A stretch of 37,126 nucleotides of DNA, taken from the NCBI GenBank assembly GCA_012522795.1, contig JAAYJT010000097.1, positions 1 to 37,126 on the forward strand, in the 5' to 3' direction. Below are positions 15,927 through 24,634 of this stretch, piece by piece. Under the pieces are notes generated by a model. That model worked only from the letters and a program-made list of their open reading frames with translations, did no database searches and was not told the DNA's origin. The stretch's first letter is position 1. Each line of letters starts with the position of its first letter. Made by a program: the position numbers and the translations under genes. This DNA comes from Bacteroidales bacterium. GTDB lineage: Bacteria > Bacteroidota > Bacteroidia > Bacteroidales > JAAYJT01.

Positions 15927-18239
15927 TTAATCCCGCATGATCAATAATTTACAGGTTGAAACAGGCTGATTATTATTTGAAAATAATTTTACAATGTAAA
16001 CTCCGGGGTCGTAATAATGAGTGTTCAGATTTAAAATTCTTTCTGAATCATTCAAAACAATCTTTTCAACGCTTTTACCCAGAATATCCATTACCTCAAT
16101 CAGATTACAATTATCATATGTCCAGCTTATTGTTATCAATTCATTTCCGGGATTAGGGAAGCAAAACAATTTATTATTTTCCTGAATTTCAGGTTCATAA
16201 ACCATAGTTGTATAATCTTTCAAAGCAAGAGTATATTCTCCTTTCTGAAAAGATGGGATTTTAATGATACCTGCCTGCCATGTACCCACTCTGGTAAATT
16301 CTACCGACTGCCAATCAACAGCCGGAGAAGGCCGATACAGAATAAAAAGTGAATCACCCGGGCGGGTTATAAGAGTATTATCAACAAAGCCGGTTACCAT
16401 ATATGTAAACTGAATTTCAGCATCAAACCCCTCAGGTATTATGCCATCAATATGCCAATAACGATAGGGTGAAAGGGTAACTCCGGGCAAAGGCTCTTTT
16501 AACGGATCAGGTGCTACCCAGTTATGTGTTACACGAACAAATGCAGTATCGGAAACTGATTTTACCACCAGCTTACAAAATAAATCGCTGAAAGCAACAT
16601 TGCCGGTAGTGGTAATTAGTTTAGCCTGATCGCTTGTAGCATCACATATTTTTTCATTATAATCCATCATTGCAATAACAGGTTCGAAAGGCAACTGAAA
16701 AAGTTTACTACCGGTTTCACCATCAAAAAACATAGTTTCAGAAAAGGTCTCGCGCAGATGGTTCATAAAAGTGATCTCCACTAAATTGGCATCTCCAATA
16801 AAATCACGTCCTTTTCCTTTCTGACGTACAAAAACCTCAGCCTCATTACCTGTAACAACCATTGAATCAATAGAATAATGAGGAAAACCGGGTGTAAAAA
16901 CCCAGTTATCAAAGAATGCTGTCAGATCTATTCCACTGTGTTGCGATAATGCATCCCTTAAGTCATAGGTATTTGCATTGCTATAGGCATATAAATCTAA
17001 ATAATGCCTTACTGCCGGAAAGAACAGATCATCACCCATATAGTTTCTCAGGGTTTGGATCACCAGCCCTCCTTTCTGGTAAACTGTCTTTCCATAAACA
17101 TAAGCCGGCGGAATATTGCTCAGGGCATGATAAGCTCCATCGCCCGAAGGCGTGTGCAGATACTGAAGAATATCCCTATGCTTGATCCGTTGCTCTATCA
17201 ATGCAGTTTCGCGGTCGTAAAGCTCTTCACGAAAAAGTAATTCATTCCACACTGCCCAGCCTTCATTCAGCCACATTTCTCCCGGTCCGGCACAAGTTAC
17301 CTTATTGCCAAACCACATATGCGATAATTCATGAGCATAAAGCCATTCATTATTCAGAGAATTATCAATACTACCATGAGGGTAAAAAATATTTCCGGCA
17401 TGCTCCATAGCACCAAGTGCAGTACCTGTATAACCTACCCTTTCAAAAGGATACGGCCCAAAATGGTTTTCGTAAATAGCAAGGATGTTTTTAAGGTTTA
17501 AAAAAGAACCGGCTACTTTCCATTCGTCGTTGGGTCTGACAAAAATACTTATTGGAATATCATCTTCAATACCATTATAAATACCAGATACTTCAACATA
17601 TTCGCCAACTGCTACTGACGCCAGATAGGTTGGTATGGTTTTTTCCATCTTCCAGTGAAATGTATGAGTGCCATCGTCATGGTTTGTAACAGACTGCAAC
17701 AATCCGCCACAAACTGCCTTTTTATTCTCACTCACACGGATATGAAAATCATACAAAGCGCGATCGAAAAAATTATCGCTACACGGGAACCATGCTTTTC
17801 CAAGACTTGGCGGATAAGAATCAAAGCCAACACCAAGATTAAAAGCATATTGCCCGCTATAATGAAAACCACCCCAGGATTCGTTATAGGGAACACCGCT
17901 ATAATAAACCGATAGATAAATAGTATCAGAATTAGCATACGACTGATTTAACATGATATGCAAATCATCGCCATTATGCGTGAAATTGGTAAGAGCCTGC
18001 TCGCCAATAAAAACTGAATCAACACTAAGCTTTCGTAAATTAAGTTCTATACTGTTCAAACCATTGCCTAATGGGGTGAGTGTAACTGTTGTTTTTCCAT
18101 TAATACTCTTTCCTGAAAAATCAAGTACGTCAAGCCTGATTTCATAATGAAGCACGTCAAAATTAACGGGTGAAGCAATGCCGGCAACAGCTCCGGTAAA
18201 AAGTGACAGGATACATGTAAAAATAAATCTTTGAATCAT
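15927..18239 (-). CDS. Secreted M1 family metallo-aminopeptidase with T9SS sorting domain
   Basis: This 770-residue protein starts with a signal peptide (about residues 1-22). An M1 beta-domain follows, then the gluzincin zinc site His303, His307 and Glu326 (HELSH, 18 residues, then E in WLNEG). The substrate motif normally GAMEN reads GAMEH (276-280), a known but less common variant. A long C-terminal region with beta-sandwich character ends in a T9SS type A domain (about 692-770; CFPNPGNELITISW, DILGK, GVYIVKLF). It should therefore be exported through the T9SS and released or attached at the surface, removing N-terminal residues from peptides. The alkD pseudogene follows it closely. Confidence 0.9.
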   Translation of the reverse strand: MIQRFIFTCILSLFTGAVAGIASPVNFDVLHYEIRLDVLDFSGKSINGKTTVTLTPLGNGLNSIELNLRKLSVDSVFIGEQALTNFTHNGDDLHIMLNQSYANSDTIYLSVYYSGVPYNESWGGFHYSGQYAFNLGVGFDSYPPSLGKAWFPCSDNFFDRALYDFHIRVSENKKAVCGGLLQSVTNHDDGTHTFHWKMEKTIPTYLASVAVGEYVEVSGIYNGIEDDIPISIFVRPNDEWKVAGSFLNLKNILAIYENHFGPYPFERVGYTGTALGAMEHAGNIFYPHGSIDNSLNNEWLYAHELSHMWFGNKVTCAGPGEMWLNEGWAVWNELLFREELYDRETALIEQRIKHRDILQYLHTPSGDGAYHALSNIPPAYVYGKTVYQKGGLVIQTLRNYMGDDLFFPAVRHYLDLYAYSNANTYDLRDALSQHSGIDLTAFFDNWVFTPGFPHYSIDSMVVTGNEAEVFVRQKGKGRDFIGDANLVEITFMNHLRETFSETMFFDGETGSKLFQLPFEPVIAMMDYNEKICDATSDQAKLITTTGNVAFSDLFCKLVVKSVSDTAFVRVTHNWVAPDPLKEPLPGVTLSPYRYWHIDGIIPEGFDAEIQFTYMVTGFVDNTLITRPGDSLFILYRPSPAVDWQSVEFTRVGTWQAGIIKIPSFQKGEYTLALKDYTTMVYEPEIQENNKLFCFPNPGNELITISWTYDNCNLIEVMDILGKSVEKIVLNDSERILNLNTHYYDPGVYIVKLFSNNNQPVSTCKLLIMRD

Positions 18240-18641
18240 TTGTAAAGTATTATCAGTTATCAGACAGGATATTGTTTTCGTTTTGAAAATGATTTTTCAA
18301 ATATCAGTATTTTATTTGGATTAATAATTGAAAGATAATTTGGTTATTTAACAAAAACCTGATTTTAAACTACAGGCATTATTCCCTGATTCGTTAACCA
18401 GAACCAAAACAACTGGAAGCATATATTATTGAATTCCAGATATTTATCATAGTATTTCATTATACAAAGAAGCATAGTAAAGTGTTTTATTTATACAAAT
18501 TATGAATAGTGTTCAAAACTCAACAGCATTACTTTTTTCTTTAGTTTTGTCAGCATAAACTTAATTATTGTCTGAACCGATAATTCAAATAAGTATAAAG
18601 ACCGGAACTTTCATAATAATCTTAAATAAAAATACTATCTC
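18240..18641. other. Divergent intergenic region upstream of iorA
   Basis: The gap lies between the starts of the minus-strand aminopeptidase and plus-strand iorA. It is AT-rich, without an open frame or stable hairpin. One candidate promoter box for iorA is listed separately; no matching box was found for the aminopeptidase. Confidence 0.35.
18542..18549 (+). promoter_or_regulatory. Putative -7 box for iorAB
   Basis: TAGTTTTG fits TAnnTTTG and lies 92 bases before the iorA ATG. No TTTG -33 box is seen at 19-21 bases upstream, so this is a weak call. Confidence 0.3.
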
Positions 18642-20246
18642 ATGAACAGATTGCTATTACTTGGAGATGAAGCTATTGCCCAGGCAGGTATTGATGCCGG
18701 TATTTCCGGTGTGTATGCCTATCCGGGTACTCCATCCACTGAAATTACCGAATACATTTTAGCTTCGAAAGAAGCCAGAGAAAAGAACATTATTGCCAGT
18801 TGGACAACTAATGAAAAAACAGCTATGGAGGCTGCCCTTGGCATGTCGTATGCCGGTAAACGTGCCATGGTTTGTATGAAACATGTAGGACTGAATGTTG
18901 CTGCCGATCCTTTTATCAACTCTGCCATTACGGGAGCTAACGGGGGTTTGATAGTTCTTGCCGCTGATGACCCTTCAATGCACTCATCACAGAATGAGCA
19001 GGATTCACGATTTTACGGAAAATTTGCAATGATACCCATGCTGGAGCCTTCCAATCAGCAGGAAGCCTATGATATGGTAATATATGGCTTTGATCTTTCC
19101 GAAAAATTCAAGATCCCTGTATTGCTCAGAATTACAACACGACTGGCACATTCCAGAGCAGGGGTTGTATTAAATGGCAAAAGAGAACAAAACAAAGTTG
19201 GACTACCTGAAAATTACAGGCGTTTTATTCTTTTGCCTGCCATAGCAAGACGGCAATACAAACAATTACTTGAACAACAGGCTGCATACGAAGATGAAGC
19301 ACTTAAATCATCATTCAACCAGTATATTGACGGACCGGATAAAAGCAAAGGAATCATTACCTGTGGTTTGGGATTGAATTATCTTTATGAAAACTATCCT
19401 GACCGCAATGTTCCATTTCCTGTATTAAAAATTGGTCAGTATCCTGTTCCTACTGAAATGGTTCGTAAACTTTATAATGAGTGTGAATCAATACTTGTTC
19501 TTGAGGATGGTTATCCATTTCTTGAAGAAATGCTGCGCGGTTTGCTTAACCATGGCAAGCAAATCAACGGGCGCATGGATGGCACTGTTCCCCGCGATGG
19601 TGAGTTAAATCCGAACATTGTGGCAGTGGCTCTTGGAATGAAAGATGAATGGGGCAATCCCATTCCTGAAATAGTTGCACCGCGTCCCCCGTCACTTTGC
19701 AAAGGATGTCCTCACATTTTCTCATACAATGCTTTAAATGAAGCTATTGCAGAATTTGGCAAAGGCAGGGTATTTGCTGATATCGGATGCTACGCCTTAG
19801 GTGCTCTACAACCTTATGATGCAATTAGTTCCTGTGTTGACATGGGTGCTTCAATAACTATGGCAAAAGGTGCGGCCGATGCAGGCTTAGTACCGGCTGT
19901 AGCTGTTATCGGCGACTCTACTTTTACCCATTCGGGAATGACAGGGCTGCTTGATGCCGTTATTGACAATTCGCCTATCACCGTTTTGGTTCTCGACAAT
20001 GCTACCACAGCAATGACCGGTGGTCAGCCATCATCAGCTTCGGGTAAGATTGAAGATGTGTGCCTGGCACTGGGAGTTGAAAAAGAACATATTCATGTCA
20101 TTAATCCCATACCCAAAAATCATGAGGAGAATATGAATATCATGAAAAAAGAATTGTTGTACAAAGGTGTTTCTGTTATAATTCCCCGCCGTGAATGTAT
20201 TGTTACAGCAACCAAAAGATTGAAGGAGAAAAGAAAAGTTAAATGA
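18642..20246 (+). CDS. iorA: Indolepyruvate:ferredoxin oxidoreductase, alpha subunit
   Basis: The complex oxidatively decarboxylates indolepyruvate and other aryl 2-oxo acids to aryl-acyl-CoA, reducing ferredoxin. The N-terminal pyrimidine-binding half begins LLLGDEAIAQAGIDAG with YPGTPSTEI. The C-terminal thiamine-diphosphate half contains PSLCKGCPHIFSYNAL, ADIGCYALG and GDSTFTHSGMTGLLDAVIDN. At 534 residues it stops right after the TPP domain (TATKRLKEKRKVK). Archaeal IorA continues with a two-cluster 4Fe-4S ferredoxin domain, which is missing here. The partner iorB follows 90 bases later. Together they suggest fermentation or assimilation of aromatic amino acids under anaerobic or low-oxygen conditions. 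Confidence 0.9.
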   Translation: MNRLLLLGDEAIAQAGIDAGISGVYAYPGTPSTEITEYILASKEAREKNIIASWTTNEKTAMEAALGMSYAGKRAMVCMKHVGLNVAADPFINSAITGANGGLIVLAADDPSMHSSQNEQDSRFYGKFAMIPMLEPSNQQEAYDMVIYGFDLSEKFKIPVLLRITTRLAHSRAGVVLNGKREQNKVGLPENYRRFILLPAIARRQYKQLLEQQAAYEDEALKSSFNQYIDGPDKSKGIITCGLGLNYLYENYPDRNVPFPVLKIGQYPVPTEMVRKLYNECESILVLEDGYPFLEEMLRGLLNHGKQINGRMDGTVPRDGELNPNIVAVALGMKDEWGNPIPEIVAPRPPSLCKGCPHIFSYNALNEAIAEFGKGRVFADIGCYALGALQPYDAISSCVDMGASITMAKGAADAGLVPAVAVIGDSTFTHSGMTGLLDAVIDNSPITVLVLDNATTAMTGGQPSSASGKIEDVCLALGVEKEHIHVINPIPKNHEENMNIMKKELLYKGVSVIIPRRECIVTATKRLKEKRKVK

Positions 20247-20336
20247 CAATTATCAGTATTTTCTACATTAGTAACTGTTTAAGTCATTTATCATTTTCAC
20301 AGAATCTCAATTAAAAATCATTTAAACACTAAAACA

Positions 20337-20918
20337 ATGAAAAAAGATATTATTCTTGCAGGCGTGGGCGGACAGGGAATTCTCTCAATTGCCGCCACTA
20401 TTGGTCTGGCTGCCGTGGATATGGGTTTGCATTTAAAACAGGCTGAAGTTCATGGTATGAGCCAGCGTGGAGGTGATGTTCAATCCAATCTTCGTATTTC
20501 AGATAAAGAAATAGCCAGCGACCTTATTCCAAAAGGTAAGGCTGATATTATTATTTCAGTTGAACCCATGGAGTCACTTCGTTATCTTCCAATGCTATCA
20601 CCAGAGGGGTGGCTGATCACAAATACAACGCCCTATATAAATATCCCCAATTATCCGCCAATGGAAAAGGTAATGGAAGAAATAGAAAAACTACCACATC
20701 AGGTTGCTCTCGATGCTGATAAGATTGCCAAAGACCTTGGATCGGGTCGCTCAGCAAATATGGTAATACTTGGAGCAGCATCGCCATTCCTTGATATTCC
20801 GGTTGAAAATCTTGAGAAGGCTATCACAAAATTATTCACCCCCAAGGGCGAAGAGGTGGTTGATGTTAACATTAAGTGTTTCCGAGCCGGAAGAGAGGTT
20901 TCAGAAAATAACAGCTGA
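20337..20918 (+). CDS. iorB: Indolepyruvate:ferredoxin oxidoreductase, beta subunit
   Basis: This 193-residue subunit belongs to the gamma-type domain family of 2-oxoacid oxidoreductases. Its N-terminal KKDIILAGVGGQGILSIAA, with EVHGMSQRGGDVQSNLRI and later ISVEPMESLRYLPML, is characteristic of IorB. It lies 90 bases downstream of iorA on the same strand. The pair has no dedicated ferredoxin gene nearby. The 193-residue length is normal for the subunit. Confidence 0.92.
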   Translation: MKKDIILAGVGGQGILSIAATIGLAAVDMGLHLKQAEVHGMSQRGGDVQSNLRISDKEIASDLIPKGKADIIISVEPMESLRYLPMLSPEGWLITNTTPYINIPNYPPMEKVMEEIEKLPHQVALDADKIAKDLGSGRSANMVILGAASPFLDIPVENLEKAITKLFTPKGEEVVDVNIKCFRAGREVSENNS

Positions 20919-20977
20919 GAGGTATAAAGTACTTCGACCTCTAATTATTAATATTTTGTTAACTTTCTCTAACAGAA

Positions 20978-22219
20978 ATGAGTAAGAAACGAACTGTTTT
21001 AACCATTCTGGGAGCTGCTTGTCTTGTTGTTATTTTTTTTATCATAAGATATTTTTTGCAGACACCTTGCATCATCCAAGATGATGACGAAACATACACT
21101 CCCGAGCCGCTCACAAAATACGGCATTCCGGTTGATTCCCTTATTTTGTATGAAGGAGTAGTACTACCCCGCGAAACATTATCGGATATTTTGGGTAGAT
21201 ATAATGTAAGTTCCGCCGATATATATAAACTCGCAGAAAAAGCTGATGGAGTATTCAATCTTCGCAGAATAAAGGCAGGTCAGAATTTTTCGGTTCTGTG
21301 TTTGAACGATTCAATGCAAACCGTTAAATATTTCATTTATGAAGAATCACCAACATCATTCGTGGTCTTTAATCTTGGTGATACAATTAATGTTTACACT
21401 GCAGAGCGCGAAATTGAACGACGTATTAAAATATCAGACGGAACAATAGAATCATCGCTTTGGAATGCCATGATCTCAAATGGTGACGATCCTCAACTTG
21501 CTCTGGAATTATCAAATATCTACGCCTGGACTATTGATTTTTTTGGAATTCAACGTGGTGACAGCTATAAAGTAATGTTCGAAGAGCTCTATGTTGAAGG
21601 GCAACGTATTGGTATTGGAAAAATATTTACTTCGGTGTTCAGACATTTGAACAATGACTATTATGCTTTTTACTATGAGCAGGATGATGATGGAGATTAT
21701 TTTGATGAACAGGCTAATAGTCTGAGAAAATCTTTTTTAAAAGCTCCTTTGCAATACTCACGTATATCGTCGCATTTTTCACATCGCCGTTTGCATCCTG
21801 TACATCGCGTTTATCGTCCGCATCATGGTGTAGATTATGCAGCTCCTACAGGAACCCCGGTTATGGCCATAGGTGATGGCAAAGTAACTTTTGCAAGATA
21901 TAAGGGGGCTGCCGGAAACATGGTTGAAATTGTACATAACAGCGTTTACAAAACACAGTATCTGCACTTGTCAAAGTATGGTAAGGGAATTCGTGAAGGT
22001 GTGAGAGTTAAACAAGGGCAGGTAATTGGCTATGTAGGAAGTACGGGCACCTCTACCGGACCACATTTAGATTTCAGAGTTTATGAAAATGGCAAGCCTG
22101 TAAATCCGCTGACAGTAAAATCGCCTCCGGCTGAACCAATTAAACCCGAATATAAGGATGATTATCTGAATCATGCCGATTCGTTAAAACATCTCTTACA
22201 GGAAATCGTAGAAATTTGA
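20978..22219 (+). CDS. M23-type peptidase domain protein with altered HxH motif
   Basis: The 413-residue protein has an N-terminal membrane anchor (residues about 7-27), then an OapA/Csd3-like N-terminal region (about 55-250) and a C-terminal M23/LytM domain (about 260-385). The first zinc ligands, in HHGVD (His282, Asp286), are present. The second motif, usually HxH, reads GPHLDFRV (His363, Asp365), so the usual third His ligand is replaced by Asp. It may be a cell-wall endopeptidase with an unusual metal site, or an inactive regulator such as the EnvC/NlpD type. It follows iorB by 59 bases, but there is no functional link. Confidence 0.85.
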   Translation: MSKKRTVLTILGAACLVVIFFIIRYFLQTPCIIQDDDETYTPEPLTKYGIPVDSLILYEGVVLPRETLSDILGRYNVSSADIYKLAEKADGVFNLRRIKAGQNFSVLCLNDSMQTVKYFIYEESPTSFVVFNLGDTINVYTAEREIERRIKISDGTIESSLWNAMISNGDDPQLALELSNIYAWTIDFFGIQRGDSYKVMFEELYVEGQRIGIGKIFTSVFRHLNNDYYAFYYEQDDDGDYFDEQANSLRKSFLKAPLQYSRISSHFSHRRLHPVHRVYRPHHGVDYAAPTGTPVMAIGDGKVTFARYKGAAGNMVEIVHNSVYKTQYLHLSKYGKGIREGVRVKQGQVIGYVGSTGTSTGPHLDFRVYENGKPVNPLTVKSPPAEPIKPEYKDDYLNHADSLKHLLQEIVEI

Positions 22220-22287
22220 GAATAAAGAATTTTATATGGTAAGTATATAGCTTCAATCTGAACTAATATAAAATAAAATTTATTAAA

Positions 22288-22322
22288 AGAGAGAGGCTGT
22301 TCCAAAAAAACAGTCTCTCTCT
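22288..22322. terminator. Bidirectional terminator between convergent genes
   Basis: AGAGAGAGGCTGTT (22288-22301) pairs with AACAGTCTCTCTCT (22309-22322), 13 Watson-Crick pairs and one G-T, with a 7-base loop. It lies between the stops of the plus-strand M23-like gene and the minus-strand lipoprotein operon. On the minus strand a T-rich run follows, so it fits termination of the first SusCD operon best. Confidence 0.75.
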
Positions 22323-22344
22323 CTTATAATGTTAAAATGAGTTA

Positions 22345-23142
22345 TTAAAGCTTAGTAAACTTAAATGAAAACTGTCCGAATGAACCCTGATCAACAGTGA
22401 TAGTAAAGTTCATATCGTAGACTCCATTACAGGTATTAAGAATACCAAATCCTTGATACGAGAAGTTTGTATAACCAAATGCATTTGATGCAAGTACCGT
22501 TTTTTCTGCAATAACTTCAAAATTCAACTTATTTACTTCCATCTTCAGGGGACCTTGGTCTTCATTTACCCCATCCATTGCAGCCAAACCGGAAACATAG
22601 ATTATGTATGGATCATCGGGATCAACAGTAAGGGTAACATTTCCTTCAGAGTCCCAATCGTCACTTACAACATAATAAGCACCGGATACAAAATCAGGAT
22701 CATATTTACAAACTGCTGCAGCGTTGAAAGCTGCACTTGACCTGTAAACATCTGATCCTTGAACAGTTAACAATTCAAAATTAAACACATCACCAGGATC
22801 AATATCACTAATTTGAATTCCTAATAGCGAAGCCGCCTCATGAGCAAAAATCTGCACAGTCGAAGGGAAAGTTGTGAAGTTTTTAATCTCCACTCTTTTT
22901 TTGTCGCCATTAAAAGAAACCACAATTTTAACTTCACTCACGGTAGATGTATTAACATCAAGGTCAAATTGAATAAAGGTATTTGCCAAATCTTTTACAT
23001 CAAAAACAGCAGGATTAAAATTCGTAATTGAAGGAATAACACCTACACCTCTTAAGCCTGCTGGATCCTCAACTTCGGTTTCGCAAGCAGAAAAAGCAAA
23101 AACCATTAAGAATAAAAGGGCTATTATTTTATTTGTTTTCAT
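22345..23142 (-). CDS. Uncharacterised lipoprotein of SusCD operon 1
   Basis: The predicted product has 265 residues. I chose the Met at 23142 because it gives a proper lipoprotein signal (MKTNKIIALLFLMVFAFSAC, lipobox Cys20); the longer frame from 23199 adds residues unlike a signal peptide. The residues after Cys, ETEVED, are acidic, as in Bacteroidota surface-exported lipoproteins. I do not recognise the family. The body is Asp- and Phe-rich with beta-strand character, and it sits third in the operon, where SusE/F-like or other ligand-binding lipoproteins are often found. A ligand-binding role is inferred from position only. A strong hairpin follows the stop. Confidence 0.75.
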   Translation of the reverse strand: MKTNKIIALLFLMVFAFSACETEVEDPAGLRGVGVIPSITNFNPAVFDVKDLANTFIQFDLDVNTSTVSEVKIVVSFNGDKKRVEIKNFTTFPSTVQIFAHEAASLLGIQISDIDPGDVFNFELLTVQGSDVYRSSAAFNAAAVCKYDPDFVSGAYYVVSDDWDSEGNVTLTVDPDDPYIIYVSGLAAMDGVNEDQGPLKMEVNKLNFEVIAEKTVLASNAFGYTNFSYQGFGILNTCNGVYDMNFTITVDQGSFGQFSFKFTKL

Positions 23143-23174
23143 ATCATTATAAATTAAGGTTTTAAAAATAAAAC

Positions 23175-24617
23175 TTAACGTGTGCCACCGGCCCACCATA
23201 CTTTTTCTGTGTAAACATAAGTTCCGTCACCATATGCTTCATGAACGTTATAATTTGTAGTTACATCGCTTGCTCCATAAGTATAGCGTTGAACAAACTG
23301 ATTTGCATTTAATGGATTAGCAAGTACAATTACATTATTACCCATTGCAATTAAGCGACGATAATCGTTATATGCTTCAACAGCTTCTTCCTCAAAGAAA
23401 GCAATATATTTCTGGTTCATTACTTCTGAAAGCGGGTCGGCTGTAAACTTAGGAAGAACTTCGCTATCGAAATATGCATCAGCATCATCAGCAGTCAAAC
23501 CAATATTTACTTTCTGAAAAGCAGCAGTAATAGCTTTTTTCAAAGCAGTTTTAGCAGCATCATTATTTCCAGATCTCACATAGGCTTCCGCTTTCAAAAA
23601 TTCAATTTCATGATAACTTAACAAATAGGTTGGTGCTGTTGGGATTGAGATTGCTGAAACACCATATTTTCCTTGAATGTTTTCAGGGCTCCCATTTGGA
23701 GCAAATTCAGATGAACCTGTATCTGGATGTTCTTTCCAGAAAATATTGACTCTCGGATCATTTCTGTTGGTAAGCTTATCAGATAAACTCTGACTAGGGG
23801 CAAAATAATCGCGATCAGTAAAGAAGCGATAGAAAGGGCTAAAAGTTGTACTAGCATTATATTTGAACTGACACTGATCAGCAGCAGATTTATACGATTG
23901 GTCAGCCAAAGCTATAACTTCATCATAATTAGGATTTTTAAATGATAAGCGCATTGTATAGCGAGCTTTTAATCCATAGGCAGTCTGTAGCCAAAGTTTA
24001 GCATTTCCTCCATAAATAAAATCCTGGGATCCTAATGATGGAAACGTAGTTTCTTTTCCTAAATTTTCAATTGCATCATCAAGAAGCTGAAATACAACTT
24101 TATAGATATCTTCCTGCTTATCAATCTTTGGAGTAAATATTTCACCTGGTTGTAATGCTTCTGTCCATGGCACATCACCCATCAGGTCAGTAAGCATAGC
24201 AAGAATATACGCATTTAAAATCTGTGCAATACCCAATGTGTGGTAATTTCCTTCCTCAGAGCCTTCCGGCGAACATTTGTTTATGATCACTTTAAGATCT
24301 GCAAGATTTCTGTACATTGAGTTCCATGAATTATTGTAAGTTGTTGCGCTAATAGGTTCGCCTGATCTAATTTCAGCACTATAGCTTTGACCATAACTAC
24401 CAACGTTATGCTCCATATAAACTGATGCATAAAAGGCAAGATCACTTCCGGTAATATTAAATGCAGTACTTGTAATTACATCAGTAATTATTAACCTTGA
24501 TGCTACATCAGTTGGATCGTTTACGTTTTTATTGATATCATCCATGATATCTTCTGAACATGACCAGAATGCAAATACCAGAAGTCCAGACAATAATATA
24601 TTTAGTATTTTTCTCAT
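23175..24617 (-). CDS. SusD/RagB-like lipoprotein (SusD-like_2 type)
   Basis: This 480-residue lipoprotein (lipobox FWSC, Cys20, followed by SEDIMDD) is the ligand-capturing lid of a SusCD importer. It resembles the SusD-like_2 subfamily: an N-terminal DINKNVNDPTDV segment, TPR-like helices (YRNLADLKVII, AQILNAYILAMLTDLMGDVPWTEA) and a C-terminal FLKAEAYVRSG and EYNDYRRL-like portion. It starts 17 bases after susC and is followed 32 bases later by the third-gene lipoprotein. The substrate is unknown. No carbohydrate enzyme is encoded nearby, so the system may import peptides or another nutrient. Confidence 0.87.
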   Translation of the reverse strand: MRKILNILLSGLLVFAFWSCSEDIMDDINKNVNDPTDVASRLIITDVITSTAFNITGSDLAFYASVYMEHNVGSYGQSYSAEIRSGEPISATTYNNSWNSMYRNLADLKVIINKCSPEGSEEGNYHTLGIAQILNAYILAMLTDLMGDVPWTEALQPGEIFTPKIDKQEDIYKVVFQLLDDAIENLGKETTFPSLGSQDFIYGGNAKLWLQTAYGLKARYTMRLSFKNPNYDEVIALADQSYKSAADQCQFKYNASTTFSPFYRFFTDRDYFAPSQSLSDKLTNRNDPRVNIFWKEHPDTGSSEFAPNGSPENIQGKYGVSAISIPTAPTYLLSYHEIEFLKAEAYVRSGNNDAAKTALKKAITAAFQKVNIGLTADDADAYFDSEVLPKFTADPLSEVMNQKYIAFFEEEAVEAYNDYRRLIAMGNNVIVLANPLNANQFVQRYTYGASDVTTNYNVHEAYGDGTYVYTEKVWWAGGTR

Positions 24618-24634
24618 AATTTATATTTTTAAAA

